DNA of 42,253 bases from an uncultured Oscillospiraceae bacterium (GCA_947626905.1 CANQUE010000015.1:1-42253), one strand, 5' to 3'; shown: positions 26,057 to 34,580, counted from the first letter of the stretch. Numbers and translations are program-made. The notes: generated from the sequence alone by a model not told the origin.

Positions 26057-26076
26057 ATGTGTGAAAGGAACTCGAA

Positions 26077-27516
26077 ATGGAAAAAGAAGCAAACCGCTTC
26101 CTGGGCGACGCGCCCATCGGAAAGCTCATGGGAAAATACGCCGTGCCCTGCATCATCTCCCTGTTAGTTGGGGCACTCTATAATATCGTAGACCAGATCT
26201 TCATCGCCAACGCCGCCTATCTGGGCTCCTACGGCAACGCCGCCAATACGGTGGTGTTCCCCCTGACGGTCATCGCCCTGGCCGTGGCCGTGATGATCGG
26301 GGACGGCTGCTGCGCCTTCGTGAGCCTGAGCCTGGGGAAAAACCAGATGGCGGACGCCAAAAAGAGCGTGGGCAACGCGGTGGTCATGACCGTAGCCAGC
26401 GGCATCGCGCTGTGCGCGGTGTATCTTCTCTTCGCCGACAAGCTCATCGCTCTGTTCGGCGGCACGGTGAACGAGGAAACCTTCCGGTATTCGCAGGAGT
26501 ATTTCTTCTATATCAGTCTGGGCATCCCCTTTTATATGTTTGGCCAGGCCATGAACCCCATCATCCGGGCGGACGGCTCTCCCCGGTTCGCCATGGTGTC
26601 CACCCTGCTGGGCGCACTAGTTAACATAATTCTTGATCCTCTGTTCATCTTCCCCCTCCGCTGGGGGATGATGGGCGCGGCGGTTGCCACGGTGCTGGGC
26701 CAGATGGTCACGGCGGCGCTGTCGCTGTGGTATCTGGCGCACATGCGCCTGGTCCGCCCGGCGAGGGGCGACTGCCGCCTGGATCGTCATATCGCCGGGC
26801 GCACCCTGACCCTGGGCGTCACCAGCTTCCTGTCCCAGATCTCCTTGGTGGCCTCCATGGCCGCCGTGAACAACATGCTGCGCCGGTACGGCGCGGCGGA
26901 CCCGATCTTCGGTCAGGCCCAGTACGCCCAGATCCCCATGGCGGTGGTGGGCATCGTGATGAAGTTCTTCCAGATCGTCATCTCCGTGGTGGTGGGCATG
27001 GCGGCAGGGTGCATCCCCATCGCCGGGTACAACATGGGCGCGAGGCTCACCGGCCGGGTGCGCAGCCTCTTTTCCCGCCTGCTGGCCGCCGAGGCGGCGG
27101 TGGGCGCGGCGGCCCTCATCGTCGTGGAGTGCTTCCCGGGCCAGCTCATCGCCATCTTCGGCGCGGCCAACGAGAGCGTGTACTATACCGCCTTTGCCCT
27201 CCGGTCCTTCCGCATATACCTGTGCATGGTGATCTTCGCCTGCGTGAACAAGGCCTGCTTCATCTTCCTGCAGGCCATGGGCAAGGCCCTGGCCTCCACG
27301 GCGCTCTCCATGGTGCGGGAGGTCGCCTTCGGCGTGGGCTTTGCGCTGCTGCTGCCCCGGTTCTTCGGCCTGGATGGGGTGCTCTGGTCCATGCCCGTGT
27401 CCGACGCGCTCACCTTCCTCATCGCCGCGGCGCTGATCGCGGGGACCTATAAAGAACTGGGCCGCGAGGAGCGTCCTCATGTGCAGACAAGCGCCCGGGC
27501 TCTGTCCAAGGCCTGA
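26077..27516 (+). CDS. MATE-family efflux transporter (second copy)
   Basis: A 479-residue integral membrane protein with 12 predicted helices. It has family landmarks MGKYAVPCIISLLVGALYNIVDQIFIAN (helix 1 region) and GQAMNPIIRADGSPRFAM. It is of the DinF/NorM/MepA-like kind and exports cationic or other small compounds by ion antiport. It is only distantly similar to the MATE protein at 1090-2463. The ATG has AAAGGAAC about 6 bases upstream. A strong promoter followed by a terminator-like hairpin lies just before it, which suggests induction by antitermination. A perfect terminator ends the unit. The gene lies inside the segment bracketed by the 46-base repeats. Confidence 0.9.
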   Translation: MEKEANRFLGDAPIGKLMGKYAVPCIISLLVGALYNIVDQIFIANAAYLGSYGNAANTVVFPLTVIALAVAVMIGDGCCAFVSLSLGKNQMADAKKSVGNAVVMTVASGIALCAVYLLFADKLIALFGGTVNEETFRYSQEYFFYISLGIPFYMFGQAMNPIIRADGSPRFAMVSTLLGALVNIILDPLFIFPLRWGMMGAAVATVLGQMVTAALSLWYLAHMRLVRPARGDCRLDRHIAGRTLTLGVTSFLSQISLVASMAAVNNMLRRYGAADPIFGQAQYAQIPMAVVGIVMKFFQIVISVVVGMAAGCIPIAGYNMGARLTGRVRSLFSRLLAAEAAVGAAALIVVECFPGQLIAIFGAANESVYYTAFALRSFRIYLCMVIFACVNKACFIFLQAMGKALASTALSMVREVAFGVGFALLLPRFFGLDGVLWSMPVSDALTFLIAAALIAGTYKELGREERPHVQTSARALSKA

Positions 27517-27525
27517 GACACCGAA

Positions 27526-27562
27526 CAGCAAAACGCCCTGGAAAAGCCAGGGCGTTTTGCTG
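27526..27562 (+). terminator. Terminator of the second MATE gene
   Basis: CAGCAAAACGCCCTGG (27526-27541) pairs perfectly with CCAGGGCGTTTTGCTG (27547-27562) around AAAAG, 16 bp, with the T-run inside the right arm. Confidence 0.85.
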
Positions 27563-27652
27563 CATCTGTAACGGTTTTCCTTCGTAACAGGTCTTTAGGA
27601 TCAAACGCGCCGCAAAAGACGCCGTTATCACATTTTTATAGACATTTCAATG

Positions 27653-27681
27653 GTATCTTATCACACATTTATTGCATCATA
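27653..27681 (+). promoter_or_regulatory. Candidate sigma-G promoter for the spore-protein gene
   Basis: GTATC (27653-27657), a 17-base gap and CATCATA (27675-27681) resemble the forespore pattern GNATR and CATNNTA; the last -35 base deviates. It lies about 190 bases before the coding region, with the 46-base repeat in between. The rest of the 354-base gap (27517-27870) holds only the terminator and this repeat. Confidence 0.35.
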
Positions 27682-27723
27682 TGCCAGATCCTATACAAAA
27701 GCAACGGATCATTCCCGTTTGCA

Positions 27724-27769
27724 CGGCCGACAAAAATTGCCTATCATAACGGCAGGGAAAATGCAGAAC
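27724..27769 (+). repeat. 46-base direct repeat, copy B
   Basis: Identical to 25278-25323. The short frame entered by its ATG CAG AAC runs 36 codons to about 27871 and shows no recognisable homology. Homology between the two sites stops sharply on both sides. Confidence 0.9.
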
Positions 27770-27870
27770 ATAGTGTCGGACCATTCAAAAGGGCGGCATT
27801 GCGAGATGGCGTCCCGCCGTCTTGGACAGCCGATCCTTCCGGTCCAATGCAACGGAAAGGAGTTAGAATA

Positions 27871-28068
27871 ATGGCTAAGAATTCCAACCAGCTCGTGAAC
27901 CCCAACGCCCGCGAGGCGATGAACCGGTTCAAGATGGAAGCCGCTTCTGAAGTCGGCGTCAGCCTGAAGCAGGGTTACAACGGCGACCTGACCAGCCGTC
28001 AGGCCGGTTCCGTCGGCGGCCAGATGGTCAAAAAGATGATCGAGGCCTACGAGAACGGCATGAAGTAA
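27871..28068 (+). CDS. Alpha/beta-type small acid-soluble spore protein
   Basis: A 65-residue DNA-binding spore protein. NPNAREAMNRFKMEAASEVGV holds the region cleaved by the germination protease GPR (around MEAASEVGV). TSRQAGSVGGQMVKKMI is the conserved DNA-binding helix pair. These proteins coat forespore DNA and protect it from UV and heat, then supply amino acids on outgrowth. AAAGGAG precedes the ATG by about 8 bases. Expression is expected in the forespore under sigma-G. It is direct evidence of a spore-forming lineage. Confidence 0.95.
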   Translation: MAKNSNQLVNPNAREAMNRFKMEAASEVGVSLKQGYNGDLTSRQAGSVGGQMVKKMIEAYENGMK

Positions 28069-28090
28069 GCTCCGCTGTAAAGCATGGCGA

Positions 28091-28120
28091 CGCGGCAGGA
28101 AACTGCCGCGCCGCTTTTTT
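28091..28120 (+). terminator. Terminator of the spore-protein gene
   Basis: CGCGGCAG (28091-28098), loop GAAA, CTGCCGCG (28103-28110), then CCGC and six T residues. Confidence 0.85.
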
Positions 28121-28187
28121 CCCACACGCAGAGTAACGCCGGCGGCCAAACGATCAAAATATTATGTTAATCAAAACATAGAGCTAT

Positions 28188-28213
28188 AGCCTTCTTTCCG
28201 CGGAAAGAAGGCT
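28188..28213. other. Perfect 26-bp palindrome downstream of rpe
   Basis: AGCCTTCTTTCCG at 28188-28200 is followed immediately by its reverse complement at 28201-28213, with no loop base. It lies 17 bases after the rpe stop. It may be an RNA 3'-end stem without a T-run, or a protein site. Confidence 0.55.
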
Positions 28214-28230
28214 GTATATTATGTCTACTA

Positions 28231-28878
28231 TCACGCTTCCCGGAGCGCCCGTATAGCGGCGGCGCGGTCCTTCTGGCCGAAGATGGCGCTGCCCGCCACC
28301 AGCACATTGGCCCCGGCGGCCTTGACCCGCCCGGCATTTTGCACCGTGACGCCGCCGTCCACCTCCAGATCGCACCCGGGATTATACTTGTCCAGCAGCG
28401 CCCGCACCCGGCGCACCGTTTCCAGCTGGCTGTCGATGAGCTTCTGGCCTCCGAATCCGGGCTCCACGGTCATCACCAGCACCATATCCAGCCTGTCCAC
28501 ATAGGGCAGTATGGCCTCCGGCGCGCTGATGGGCCGCAGGGCCACCGCCCGCTTTACGCCGCAGCGCCCCATCTCGTCCAGCGCCCCGGCGATCCCCTGA
28601 TGGGTATCCGCCTCCAGATGCACGGAAATAAGGTCCGCCCCTGCCTGGGCAAACAGCTCCACATACCGCACCGGATCGTCGATCATCAGATGCACGTCCA
28701 GCGTCATGTCGGTGAACGCCCGCACCGATCGCAGCACCGGGATGCCAAAAGAGATGTTGGGCACGAAGTCCCCGTCCATCACGTCAAAGTGGAGCATATC
28801 TCCCTCTTTGGCCGAGTCGATATCCTCTCCCAGGCGGCAAAAATCCGCGGCCAGAATGGACGGTACGATCTTCAACAT
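28231..28878 (-). CDS. rpe: Ribulose-phosphate 3-epimerase
   Basis: A 215-residue TIM-barrel enzyme that interconverts ribulose 5-phosphate and xylulose 5-phosphate. Metal ligands are visible as His30 and Asp32 (LHFDVMDG), His63 (DVHLMI) and Asp174 (LEVDGGV). Motifs PSILAADF and EPGFGGQ are intact. GAGGAGG precedes the ATG by about 6 bases, and a good promoter lies upstream. It is a separate transcription unit. If the inositol transketolase feeds xylulose 5-phosphate into metabolism, this enzyme would be needed next, although closeness on the chromosome may be chance. Confidence 0.96.
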   Translation of the reverse strand: MLKIVPSILAADFCRLGEDIDSAKEGDMLHFDVMDGDFVPNISFGIPVLRSVRAFTDMTLDVHLMIDDPVRYVELFAQAGADLISVHLEADTHQGIAGALDEMGRCGVKRAVALRPISAPEAILPYVDRLDMVLVMTVEPGFGGQKLIDSQLETVRRVRALLDKYNPGCDLEVDGGVTVQNAGRVKAAGANVLVAGSAIFGQKDRAAAIRALREA

Positions 28879-28933
28879 GGCGCTCCTCCTCTACGGTCGG
28901 CATATCCGGCCGGGCCTGTTTATAGACCTCTTT

Positions 28934-28963
28934 ATTATATACTGCCGCCATGGGATATCGCAA
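28934..28963 (-). promoter_or_regulatory. Promoter of rpe
   Basis: Minus-strand TTGCGA (28958-28963), an 18-base spacer and TATAAT (28934-28939). Confidence 0.65.
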
Positions 28964-29054
28964 GTATGATTTCCCATTTTTTTGCCAAAAATCGCGCCCA
29001 CCGTAAAAAGCCGCCGGTCCCGCCCTTGCATATCCGTTTCCCCATCTCCACAGG

Positions 29055-30101
29055 TCATTTCGCGGCGGTAGAGTTGCGGACGATCAGCTCCGCGTCCAGG
29101 ACCTGATCGCTGACATGCTTGCCCCGGGTCAGATCCGCGATGGCCTGCACAGCCAGCCTGCCGATGGTGTAAGACTGCTGGTGCACCGCCGTGAGCGTGG
29201 GCCGGGTAGATTGGGCGAAGACGCCGTCGTCATATCCGATGATGGACACTTGATTGGGCACCTGGACGTTCTGTTCCTGCAGCGCCTGCAGCGCCCCGGC
29301 GGCCACCCTGTCCGTGGGGCATATGATCGCGTCAAACTCGCAGAGGCTGGCCAGGATCTTGTTGCAGGTTTCATAGCCGTCCTCATACTCGAACCCCGTG
29401 ATGAACACCAGCTCCGGGTCCAGGTCCAGGGAGAATTCCTTCAGGGCCATTTCATAGCCCGTGAGCCTGTCCAAAGCGGCATACAGCCCCGCGCAGTCGG
29501 ACCGGCGCATCTCCAGCAGCTTGTCCACGCTCTCCGGTTTTTCATTCCAAAAGCCCGCGAACATGGCCACGCGCCGGTGATGGTGCTGCAAAAGATATTT
29601 TGTGGCCCGGTAACAGGCGGCCACATGGTCGGTATAAATATGCGGCGCGCCGGCGAGGACGTTCCGCCGGGCCGCGATGACCACCGGGATCTGGCGGGAC
29701 GCCGCGATCTCCAGATAGTGCGCCCCCTCCATCGACACCGGGCAATAGATCAGGCCGCCGCTGAAGGAGGCCACCCTTTCCAGACACTCCACATCCCGGC
29801 GGGCCGAGCCGTTGCTGGTATAGGTGTTCAGCCGGCAGCCCAAGGAGAAGGCCTCGTCCACCGCGCCCCGCAGCATATCGGAAAAATTGACCGTGGGAAT
29901 AATGATGTTGATCGTTTCATCCGCTTTGCCCCGCATATGGCGGGCGGACGGATTCGGCGTGAACCCCAAGCTGGCCACGGCCTCGTTCACCTTTTGCGCC
30001 AGCTGGGGATCGACTTTTCCGCTGCCGTTGATGACCCGGGAAACGGTGGATATGGACACCCCCGCCAGCGCCGCCACATCGGTCACAGTCGCTCTTTTCA
30101 T
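29055..30101 (-). CDS. LacI/GalR-family transcription regulator
   Basis: A 348-residue repressor-type protein. The N-terminal helix-turn-helix TVTDVAALAGVSISTVSRVING (5-26) and hinge NPSARHMRGK are typical. They are followed by a periplasmic-binding-like ligand domain (about 60-345). I chose ATG 30101 because AGGAGG lies 9 bases upstream. An earlier in-frame start 11 codons away would include that site. It is divergent from the transporter/peptide operon at 30347. Perfect AAACGTTT-type operators lie between, so it almost certainly controls that operon and itself. The ligand is unknown. Confidence 0.92.
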   Translation of the reverse strand: MKRATVTDVAALAGVSISTVSRVINGSGKVDPQLAQKVNEAVASLGFTPNPSARHMRGKADETINIIIPTVNFSDMLRGAVDEAFSLGCRLNTYTSNGSARRDVECLERVASFSGGLIYCPVSMEGAHYLEIAASRQIPVVIAARRNVLAGAPHIYTDHVAACYRATKYLLQHHHRRVAMFAGFWNEKPESVDKLLEMRRSDCAGLYAALDRLTGYEMALKEFSLDLDPELVFITGFEYEDGYETCNKILASLCEFDAIICPTDRVAAGALQALQEQNVQVPNQVSIIGYDDGVFAQSTRPTLTAVHQQSYTIGRLAVQAIADLTRGKHVSDQVLDAELIVRNSTAAK

Positions 30102-30154
30102 CTCTTCCTGCCTCCTGTTCATAGAGCGGGCCACGAGGGCTCACAGCCCCACAA

Positions 30155-30172
30155 TAAGAAAACGTTTTCTTA
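30155..30172. promoter_or_regulatory. LacI-type operator O1, perfect 18-bp palindrome
   Basis: TAAGAAAACGTTTTCTTA with a central CG, the hallmark of LacI/GalR-family sites. It lies just upstream of the regulator gene and about 152 bases, centre to centre, from O2. Confidence 0.8.
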
Positions 30173-30254
30173 AAAATTTCTGGTTTTTTCCATGTTCAAA
30201 ATGTCAATAATTTGTGAAAATCATTAGTAAAATCGCCGAACTTGGGTCAAAACA

Positions 30255-30283
30255 TTGACAATATGACGCAAAGCGACTATATT
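30255..30283 (+). promoter_or_regulatory. Promoter of the DASS-patB-dpp-aroA-like operon
   Basis: TTGACA (30255-30260), a 17-base spacer and TATATT (30278-30283). The -35 box is perfect. O2 starts about 20 bases downstream of the expected RNA start. Confidence 0.8.
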
Positions 30284-30308
30284 ATAAGGCAGAAGCTCGC
30301 AAATGTCA

Positions 30309-30322
30309 AGAAAACGTTTTCT
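30309..30322. promoter_or_regulatory. LacI-type operator O2
   Basis: AGAAAACGTTTTCT, sharing 14 bases with O1. Placed just after the promoter, it would block polymerase; pairing with O1 would allow DNA looping. Confidence 0.8.
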
Positions 30323-30346
30323 CGGTTGGGATTGAATGGGGAGTAA

Positions 30347-31717
30347 ATGGTAGACAGGAACAGCCGCAAATCCGCCTGCGCGATCGCCCTCGCCGGTTTG
30401 GCCATCATCGTTCTATGGGCAAAGCCCTTTGACACAGACACGAAACAGGCCCTGGTGTTGGCCGCGGTCCTTGCCACCATTGGCTGCTGGACGCTGGACC
30501 TGTGCAACAAAGCCATCCCATCGGCGATCCTGGTGCTGGTCCTGCTGTTGATCCGGGCGGCGCCGGCGGAGCGCGTCTTGGCGTTCCCGCTCTCGTCGAC
30601 CTTCCTCATGATCCTGCTGTGCTATCTGTTCTCCCGGGGGATCAGCAACTCCGGCCTTGCCAAGGCCCTCATCGACCCCCTGCTCGTCCGGTACGGCAGG
30701 ACCCCCCTGCGGCTGATCCTGCTCATGATCCTGCTGCTCACCGTCACCATCCGGATCATCCCGCAGCCGTTGGTAAGGCTCATCATGCTGGCCGAGATAT
30801 TCACCGGCTTTTTGGACCGGACAGACGTCAGGCCCCGGCAAAAACAGCTGCTGCTATTCGCTCTGTTTGAGTTTTACATACTGGTGAACGCCGGCTTTCT
30901 GGAGGCGGACATCATTCTGAACACTTCCGCCGTCGGCTTCGCGGGCCTTTCGATGAGCGGCGGGGAGTGGATAAAGTTCATGCTCCCTCCCACGGCGGTC
31001 TATATCGCGGCGACCCTGGCCCTGTTTCTCTGGATGTACAGGAAAGAACTCCGTCATGTCCAGATCGGCATGGCCGGCGGCGGAGAAGCGTCCGGCCCCC
31101 AGCCGCTCGCCCCGCGGCAGAAGCTCCTTTTAGCCGTGGTGTTGGCCACCATCCTCCTGTGGGTCACGCGCTCTTTCCACGGGATCAACGAAAATCTGGT
31201 GACGCTGGTCAGCGTGGCGCTGATGTTCGCCCTGGGCTGGCTCAAGCCGGCGGATCTGAAGAGCATCGACGTTTCCACATTGACCTTTCTCACCGCCGCC
31301 TATGCCATCGGCGGCGCCATGACCGGCAGCGGCACGGCCCAGAAAATGCTCTCCGGCGCAGGGACGCTGTTCCCCGCCGAGCTCTCCGCCGGGTATATCC
31401 TGCTGATCGTGGTCATAACGATGCTGCTGCATTTTCTGCTCGGCAGCAATACCACAGCCCTGTCGGTGGCGATCCCGGGCCTGCTGATCCTCTGCGGCGG
31501 CAAACTCTCCCCGGCGGCGCTGATGTTTATCGCTTATATCAGCCTGGTGCCTCACCACTTGCTGCCCTTCCACTGTATCGGCATGGCCATCGGAGAGGGC
31601 AACGGATACTTCAAAGGGGACCTGATCGCCCGATTCGGCCTGCCCATGATGGGCATGATCGTGGCGGCGGTGTTCGGTCTGTACCTGCCCTGGTGGAGGC
31701 TTTTGGGGCTGCTATGA
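30347..31717 (+). CDS. Anion permease of the DASS/SLC13 (ArsB-NhaD) superfamily
   Basis: A 456-residue membrane protein with about 11-12 hydrophobic segments. The motif GSNTTALSVAIPG (about 365-377) matches the second Ser-Asn-Thr signature that binds the carboxylate and Na+ in dicarboxylate/citrate carriers. SLVPHHLLPFHC follows. It probably moves an organic anion across the membrane; the substrate is not evident. It is first in the LacI-controlled operon, with GGGGAG 5 bases before the ATG. The next gene begins 13 bases after its stop. An exporter for a product of the operon is also possible. Confidence 0.75.
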   Translation: MVDRNSRKSACAIALAGLAIIVLWAKPFDTDTKQALVLAAVLATIGCWTLDLCNKAIPSAILVLVLLLIRAAPAERVLAFPLSSTFLMILLCYLFSRGISNSGLAKALIDPLLVRYGRTPLRLILLMILLLTVTIRIIPQPLVRLIMLAEIFTGFLDRTDVRPRQKQLLLFALFEFYILVNAGFLEADIILNTSAVGFAGLSMSGGEWIKFMLPPTAVYIAATLALFLWMYRKELRHVQIGMAGGGEASGPQPLAPRQKLLLAVVLATILLWVTRSFHGINENLVTLVSVALMFALGWLKPADLKSIDVSTLTFLTAAYAIGGAMTGSGTAQKMLSGAGTLFPAELSAGYILLIVVITMLLHFLLGSNTTALSVAIPGLLILCGGKLSPAALMFIAYISLVPHHLLPFHCIGMAIGEGNGYFKGDLIARFGLPMMGMIVAAVFGLYLPWWRLLGLL

Positions 31718-31730
31718 AAGGAGATCTGCA

Positions 31731-32912
31731 ATGCAATATGATTTTGACGAGCTGATAGACCGGCACGGCACCCTGTGCACCAAGTGGGACAATCTTACGG
31801 AACGCATGGGCCGCAGCGACGTGCTGGCCATGTGGGTGGCCGACACGGATTTCCCCTGCGCCAAGCCCATCCAGGAGGCCATCCAGAAACGGGCGGCCCA
31901 CCCGCTGTACGGATACAGCTTCGTGCCCCCGGCGTTCTTCCAGGCCGCATGCGGCTGGATGGAAAAGCGCCACGGCTGGCACGTCGAGCCGGAAGAGGTG
32001 CGGTTCTTCCCGGGCGTGGTCCCCTTTATCGGAGTGGCCCTGCGGGCGCTGACCGCGCCCGGGGACCGGGTGCTGATCCAAAGCCCGGTATATCACCCGT
32101 TCGCCATGATGATCCGCGAAAATGGCCGGGAGGTCTGCTCCTGCCCTCTCGCCTTTGACGGAGAGCGGTACACCGTGGACTTTGAGGCCCTGGACCGCGC
32201 CCTGGCGGATGCGCATGTCACCATGATGATCCTCTGCAGCCCCCACAACCCGGTGGGCCGGGTCTACACCCGGGAGGAGCTGGAGCGCATCAGCGCCCTG
32301 TGCATACAGCACGGCGTGATCCTCCTGGCGGACGAGATCCATTCCGACGTGGTCTACAGCGGCCACAAGCACATCCCCGTGGCCTCCACGAGCCCCGAGG
32401 CGGCAATGAACACCATCACCTGCACCTCCCCCAGCAAAGCCTTCAACATCGCCGGGCTCAAGGCCTCCGGTATCATTATAATGAATCCCCTTCTCCGTGA
32501 CAAGATAGATTCAGAAATATCGCGCACCCACGTGAGCACCCCCAACGCCTTCGCGGTCGCCGCCTACATCGCCGCCTATACCCAGTGCGAGGACTATCTG
32601 GATCAAATGGTGGCCTATCTGGAGCAGAACCGCGACTGCCTGGACGGCTGGCTGCGGGCGCAGACGCCGAAGATCCGGCTGATACCCTCAGAGGGAACGT
32701 ATCTCATGTGGCTGGACTGCACCGCTCTGGGGATAAAGGGCGACGAGCTGCACCGTTTTTTCCTGGACGAGGCCCACATCGCGGTGAACAAAGGCGAGAT
32801 CTTCGGCCCGGAGGGAGCAAATTTCGTCCGTCTGAACATCGCCTGCCCCAGGCAGCTGATGGAAAAAGCGCTGGGCCAGCTCAAGCAGGCCTATGACAAG
32901 CGCTTCGCCTGA
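31731..32912 (+). CDS. patB: PatB/MalY-type pyridoxal-phosphate C-S lyase / aminotransferase
   Basis: A 393-residue fold-type I PLP enzyme of the cystathionine beta-lyase PatB/MalY group. The cofactor lysine is Lys236 in SPSKAFNIAG. Asn173 (SPHNPVGR) and Asp201 (LADEIHSD) are the usual ring contacts. MWVADTDFP near the start is the group signature. Members cleave cystathionine or other cysteine S-conjugates to pyruvate, ammonia and a thiol. AAAGGAG lies 8 bases before the ATG. Its position before a peptide importer suggests that it processes an imported cysteine-containing conjugate or peptide (inference). Confidence 0.9.
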   Translation: MQYDFDELIDRHGTLCTKWDNLTERMGRSDVLAMWVADTDFPCAKPIQEAIQKRAAHPLYGYSFVPPAFFQAACGWMEKRHGWHVEPEEVRFFPGVVPFIGVALRALTAPGDRVLIQSPVYHPFAMMIRENGREVCSCPLAFDGERYTVDFEALDRALADAHVTMMILCSPHNPVGRVYTREELERISALCIQHGVILLADEIHSDVVYSGHKHIPVASTSPEAAMNTITCTSPSKAFNIAGLKASGIIIMNPLLRDKIDSEISRTHVSTPNAFAVAAYIAAYTQCEDYLDQMVAYLEQNRDCLDGWLRAQTPKIRLIPSEGTYLMWLDCTALGIKGDELHRFFLDEAHIAVNKGEIFGPEGANFVRLNIACPRQLMEKALGQLKQAYDKRFA

Positions 32913-32956
32913 AATCTTACCTGCAAAAGCAGTAAGAAATAAAAGGAGGAAAGAAA

Positions 32957-34540
32957 ATGAAAAAAACAGTATCCCTTATCCTGGCTCTGGTACTGATGTT
33001 CACTCTGTTCGCCGGCTGTGGCAGTCAGGGACAGTCGGAGCAGGGCGAGCCGGCCGGACAGACCCAGCCGGCCGGGGAATCTGAACAGTCCGAGCAGAAG
33101 GGCGAAACGGCTCAGACCGTGACCAAGGACAACCTGGTCGTGGCTGTGTCCAGCGAGCCGGGATCTCTTGCACCCTACTCCCACAACAACCAGCAGGCCT
33201 TCATCCCGGCTACTCTGGTCTACGAGAGCCTGATCGTCAAGGATGACAACGGCGAGTATCAGCCCTGCCTGGCCACGGAATGGTCCTTCACCGACGACGT
33301 GACCCTGGAGGTCACTCTGCGCGAAGGGGTGAAGTTCCACGACGGGACGGACTTCACCGCCGAGGACGTGGTGTATTCCCTGGGCCTGATGCAGGCCAGC
33401 TCCTTCACCAGCAACCTCTTCGGATGCATCGACACCGAGAACACGGTCGCCGACGGCGATTATAAGGTCATCATCAAGCTGCAGTATCCGTTCGCGGCCC
33501 TGCTGGAGGCTCTGGCCTCTTACCGTGGCGTCATGATCAGCAAGGATTCTTACGAGTCCCTCGGTGAAGAGGGCTACGGCCACGCGGCCATCGGCACCGG
33601 CCCCCTCATGCTGGATGAGTGGGTATCCGGCGACCGTCTGGAGTTCGTCCAGTTCGACGATTACTGGGGCGAGCCCACCGCCTTCCACAGCGCCACCGTC
33701 CGCTTCATCACGGAGGCCGCCTCCCGTACCATCGAGCTGGAGACCGGCGGCGTGGATCTGGCCTTCGACCTGCAGACCACGGATTGGGACCGGATCGCCA
33801 ACGGCTCCGACACCCAGCTTATCAGCGGCGACTCCCAGAAGACCACCTTCCTGATGATCAACTGCTCCAAGGCGCCTTATGACAACGAGCTGGTGCGCAA
33901 GGCCCTGGCTTATGCCACCGACGTGGACTCCCTTGTGAACGTGGTATATCAGGGCGCCGCCTCCGTGGCCGACTGCTGGATGGCCCCCTCCATCATCGGC
34001 TACAAATCCGAAGAGCAGATCCCCTATGACGTGGAAAAGGCCAAGGAGCTGCTGGCGGAGGCCGGCGTCACCGACCTGACCGTCAAATTCGGTTCCTATG
34101 AAAACGCCACCAACCTGGCCGTGGCGGAAGTGCTGGAGAGCATGTGGGGCGCCGCCGGCATCAAGCTGGAGCTGGCGGTCACCGACCTGGCCACCTACAC
34201 CGCGGACAACAACGCCGGCGAGCTGGAGGTCTCCTATATGAACACCGCCGCCACCATTCCCGATCCCACCGCGGCGCTGCTGGTATGGCCTCTCTCCCGG
34301 ACCATCTCCCTGCGCCACAACGACCAGACCATCCAGGACTATCTGGACAAGGGCAGCCAGGAATATGACAGCGAAGCGCGCGTTGCGATCTACAATGAGC
34401 TGATGGATTACTTCAACGAGAAATACTACACCATCCCCATCGCTTTTGAGAAGGGTGCTTTCGGCGCCTCCAAGTCCATCACCAATCTTCCCTATTATCC
34501 CAGCAACGTGCCCGATCTGACCAGGATCCAGTTTGAATGA
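32957..34540 (+). CDS. Family-5 extracellular solute-binding lipoprotein (dipeptide/oligopeptide type)
   Basis: A 527-residue DppA/OppA/NikA-like binding protein. A lipoprotein signal (MKKTVSLILALVLMFTLFAGC, lipid Cys at 21) is followed by a Gln/Glu/Ser-rich linker. The fold markers LVYESLI, LREGVKFHDGTDFTAEDVVYSL (split here by position, about 115-136) and DNELVRKALAYATDVDSLV are clear. It would capture a peptide or other ligand for the downstream permeases. AAAAGGAGG precedes the ATG by about 8 bases. Codons are typical of the host. The ligand cannot be read from the sequence. Confidence 0.93.
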   Translation: MKKTVSLILALVLMFTLFAGCGSQGQSEQGEPAGQTQPAGESEQSEQKGETAQTVTKDNLVVAVSSEPGSLAPYSHNNQQAFIPATLVYESLIVKDDNGEYQPCLATEWSFTDDVTLEVTLREGVKFHDGTDFTAEDVVYSLGLMQASSFTSNLFGCIDTENTVADGDYKVIIKLQYPFAALLEALASYRGVMISKDSYESLGEEGYGHAAIGTGPLMLDEWVSGDRLEFVQFDDYWGEPTAFHSATVRFITEAASRTIELETGGVDLAFDLQTTDWDRIANGSDTQLISGDSQKTTFLMINCSKAPYDNELVRKALAYATDVDSLVNVVYQGAASVADCWMAPSIIGYKSEEQIPYDVEKAKELLAEAGVTDLTVKFGSYENATNLAVAEVLESMWGAAGIKLELAVTDLATYTADNNAGELEVSYMNTAATIPDPTAALLVWPLSRTISLRHNDQTIQDYLDKGSQEYDSEARVAIYNELMDYFNEKYYTIPIAFEKGAFGASKSITNLPYYPSNVPDLTRIQFE

Positions 34541-34580
34541 TGGGTCGCGGAATTCATAAAGCCGCGTAGTGCGATACTAT

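Noticed and set aside
28231-28878. rpe as a dedicated part of the inositol pathway
   Set aside because: It has its own promoter, lies on the opposite strand 5 kb away and is a housekeeping gene in most bacteria. Only a metabolic link can be suggested.
29055-30101. LacI-type regulator as controller of the inositol operon
   Set aside because: Its expected AAACGTTT operators are perfect beside its own operon, and none was found in the 7420-7994 control region.
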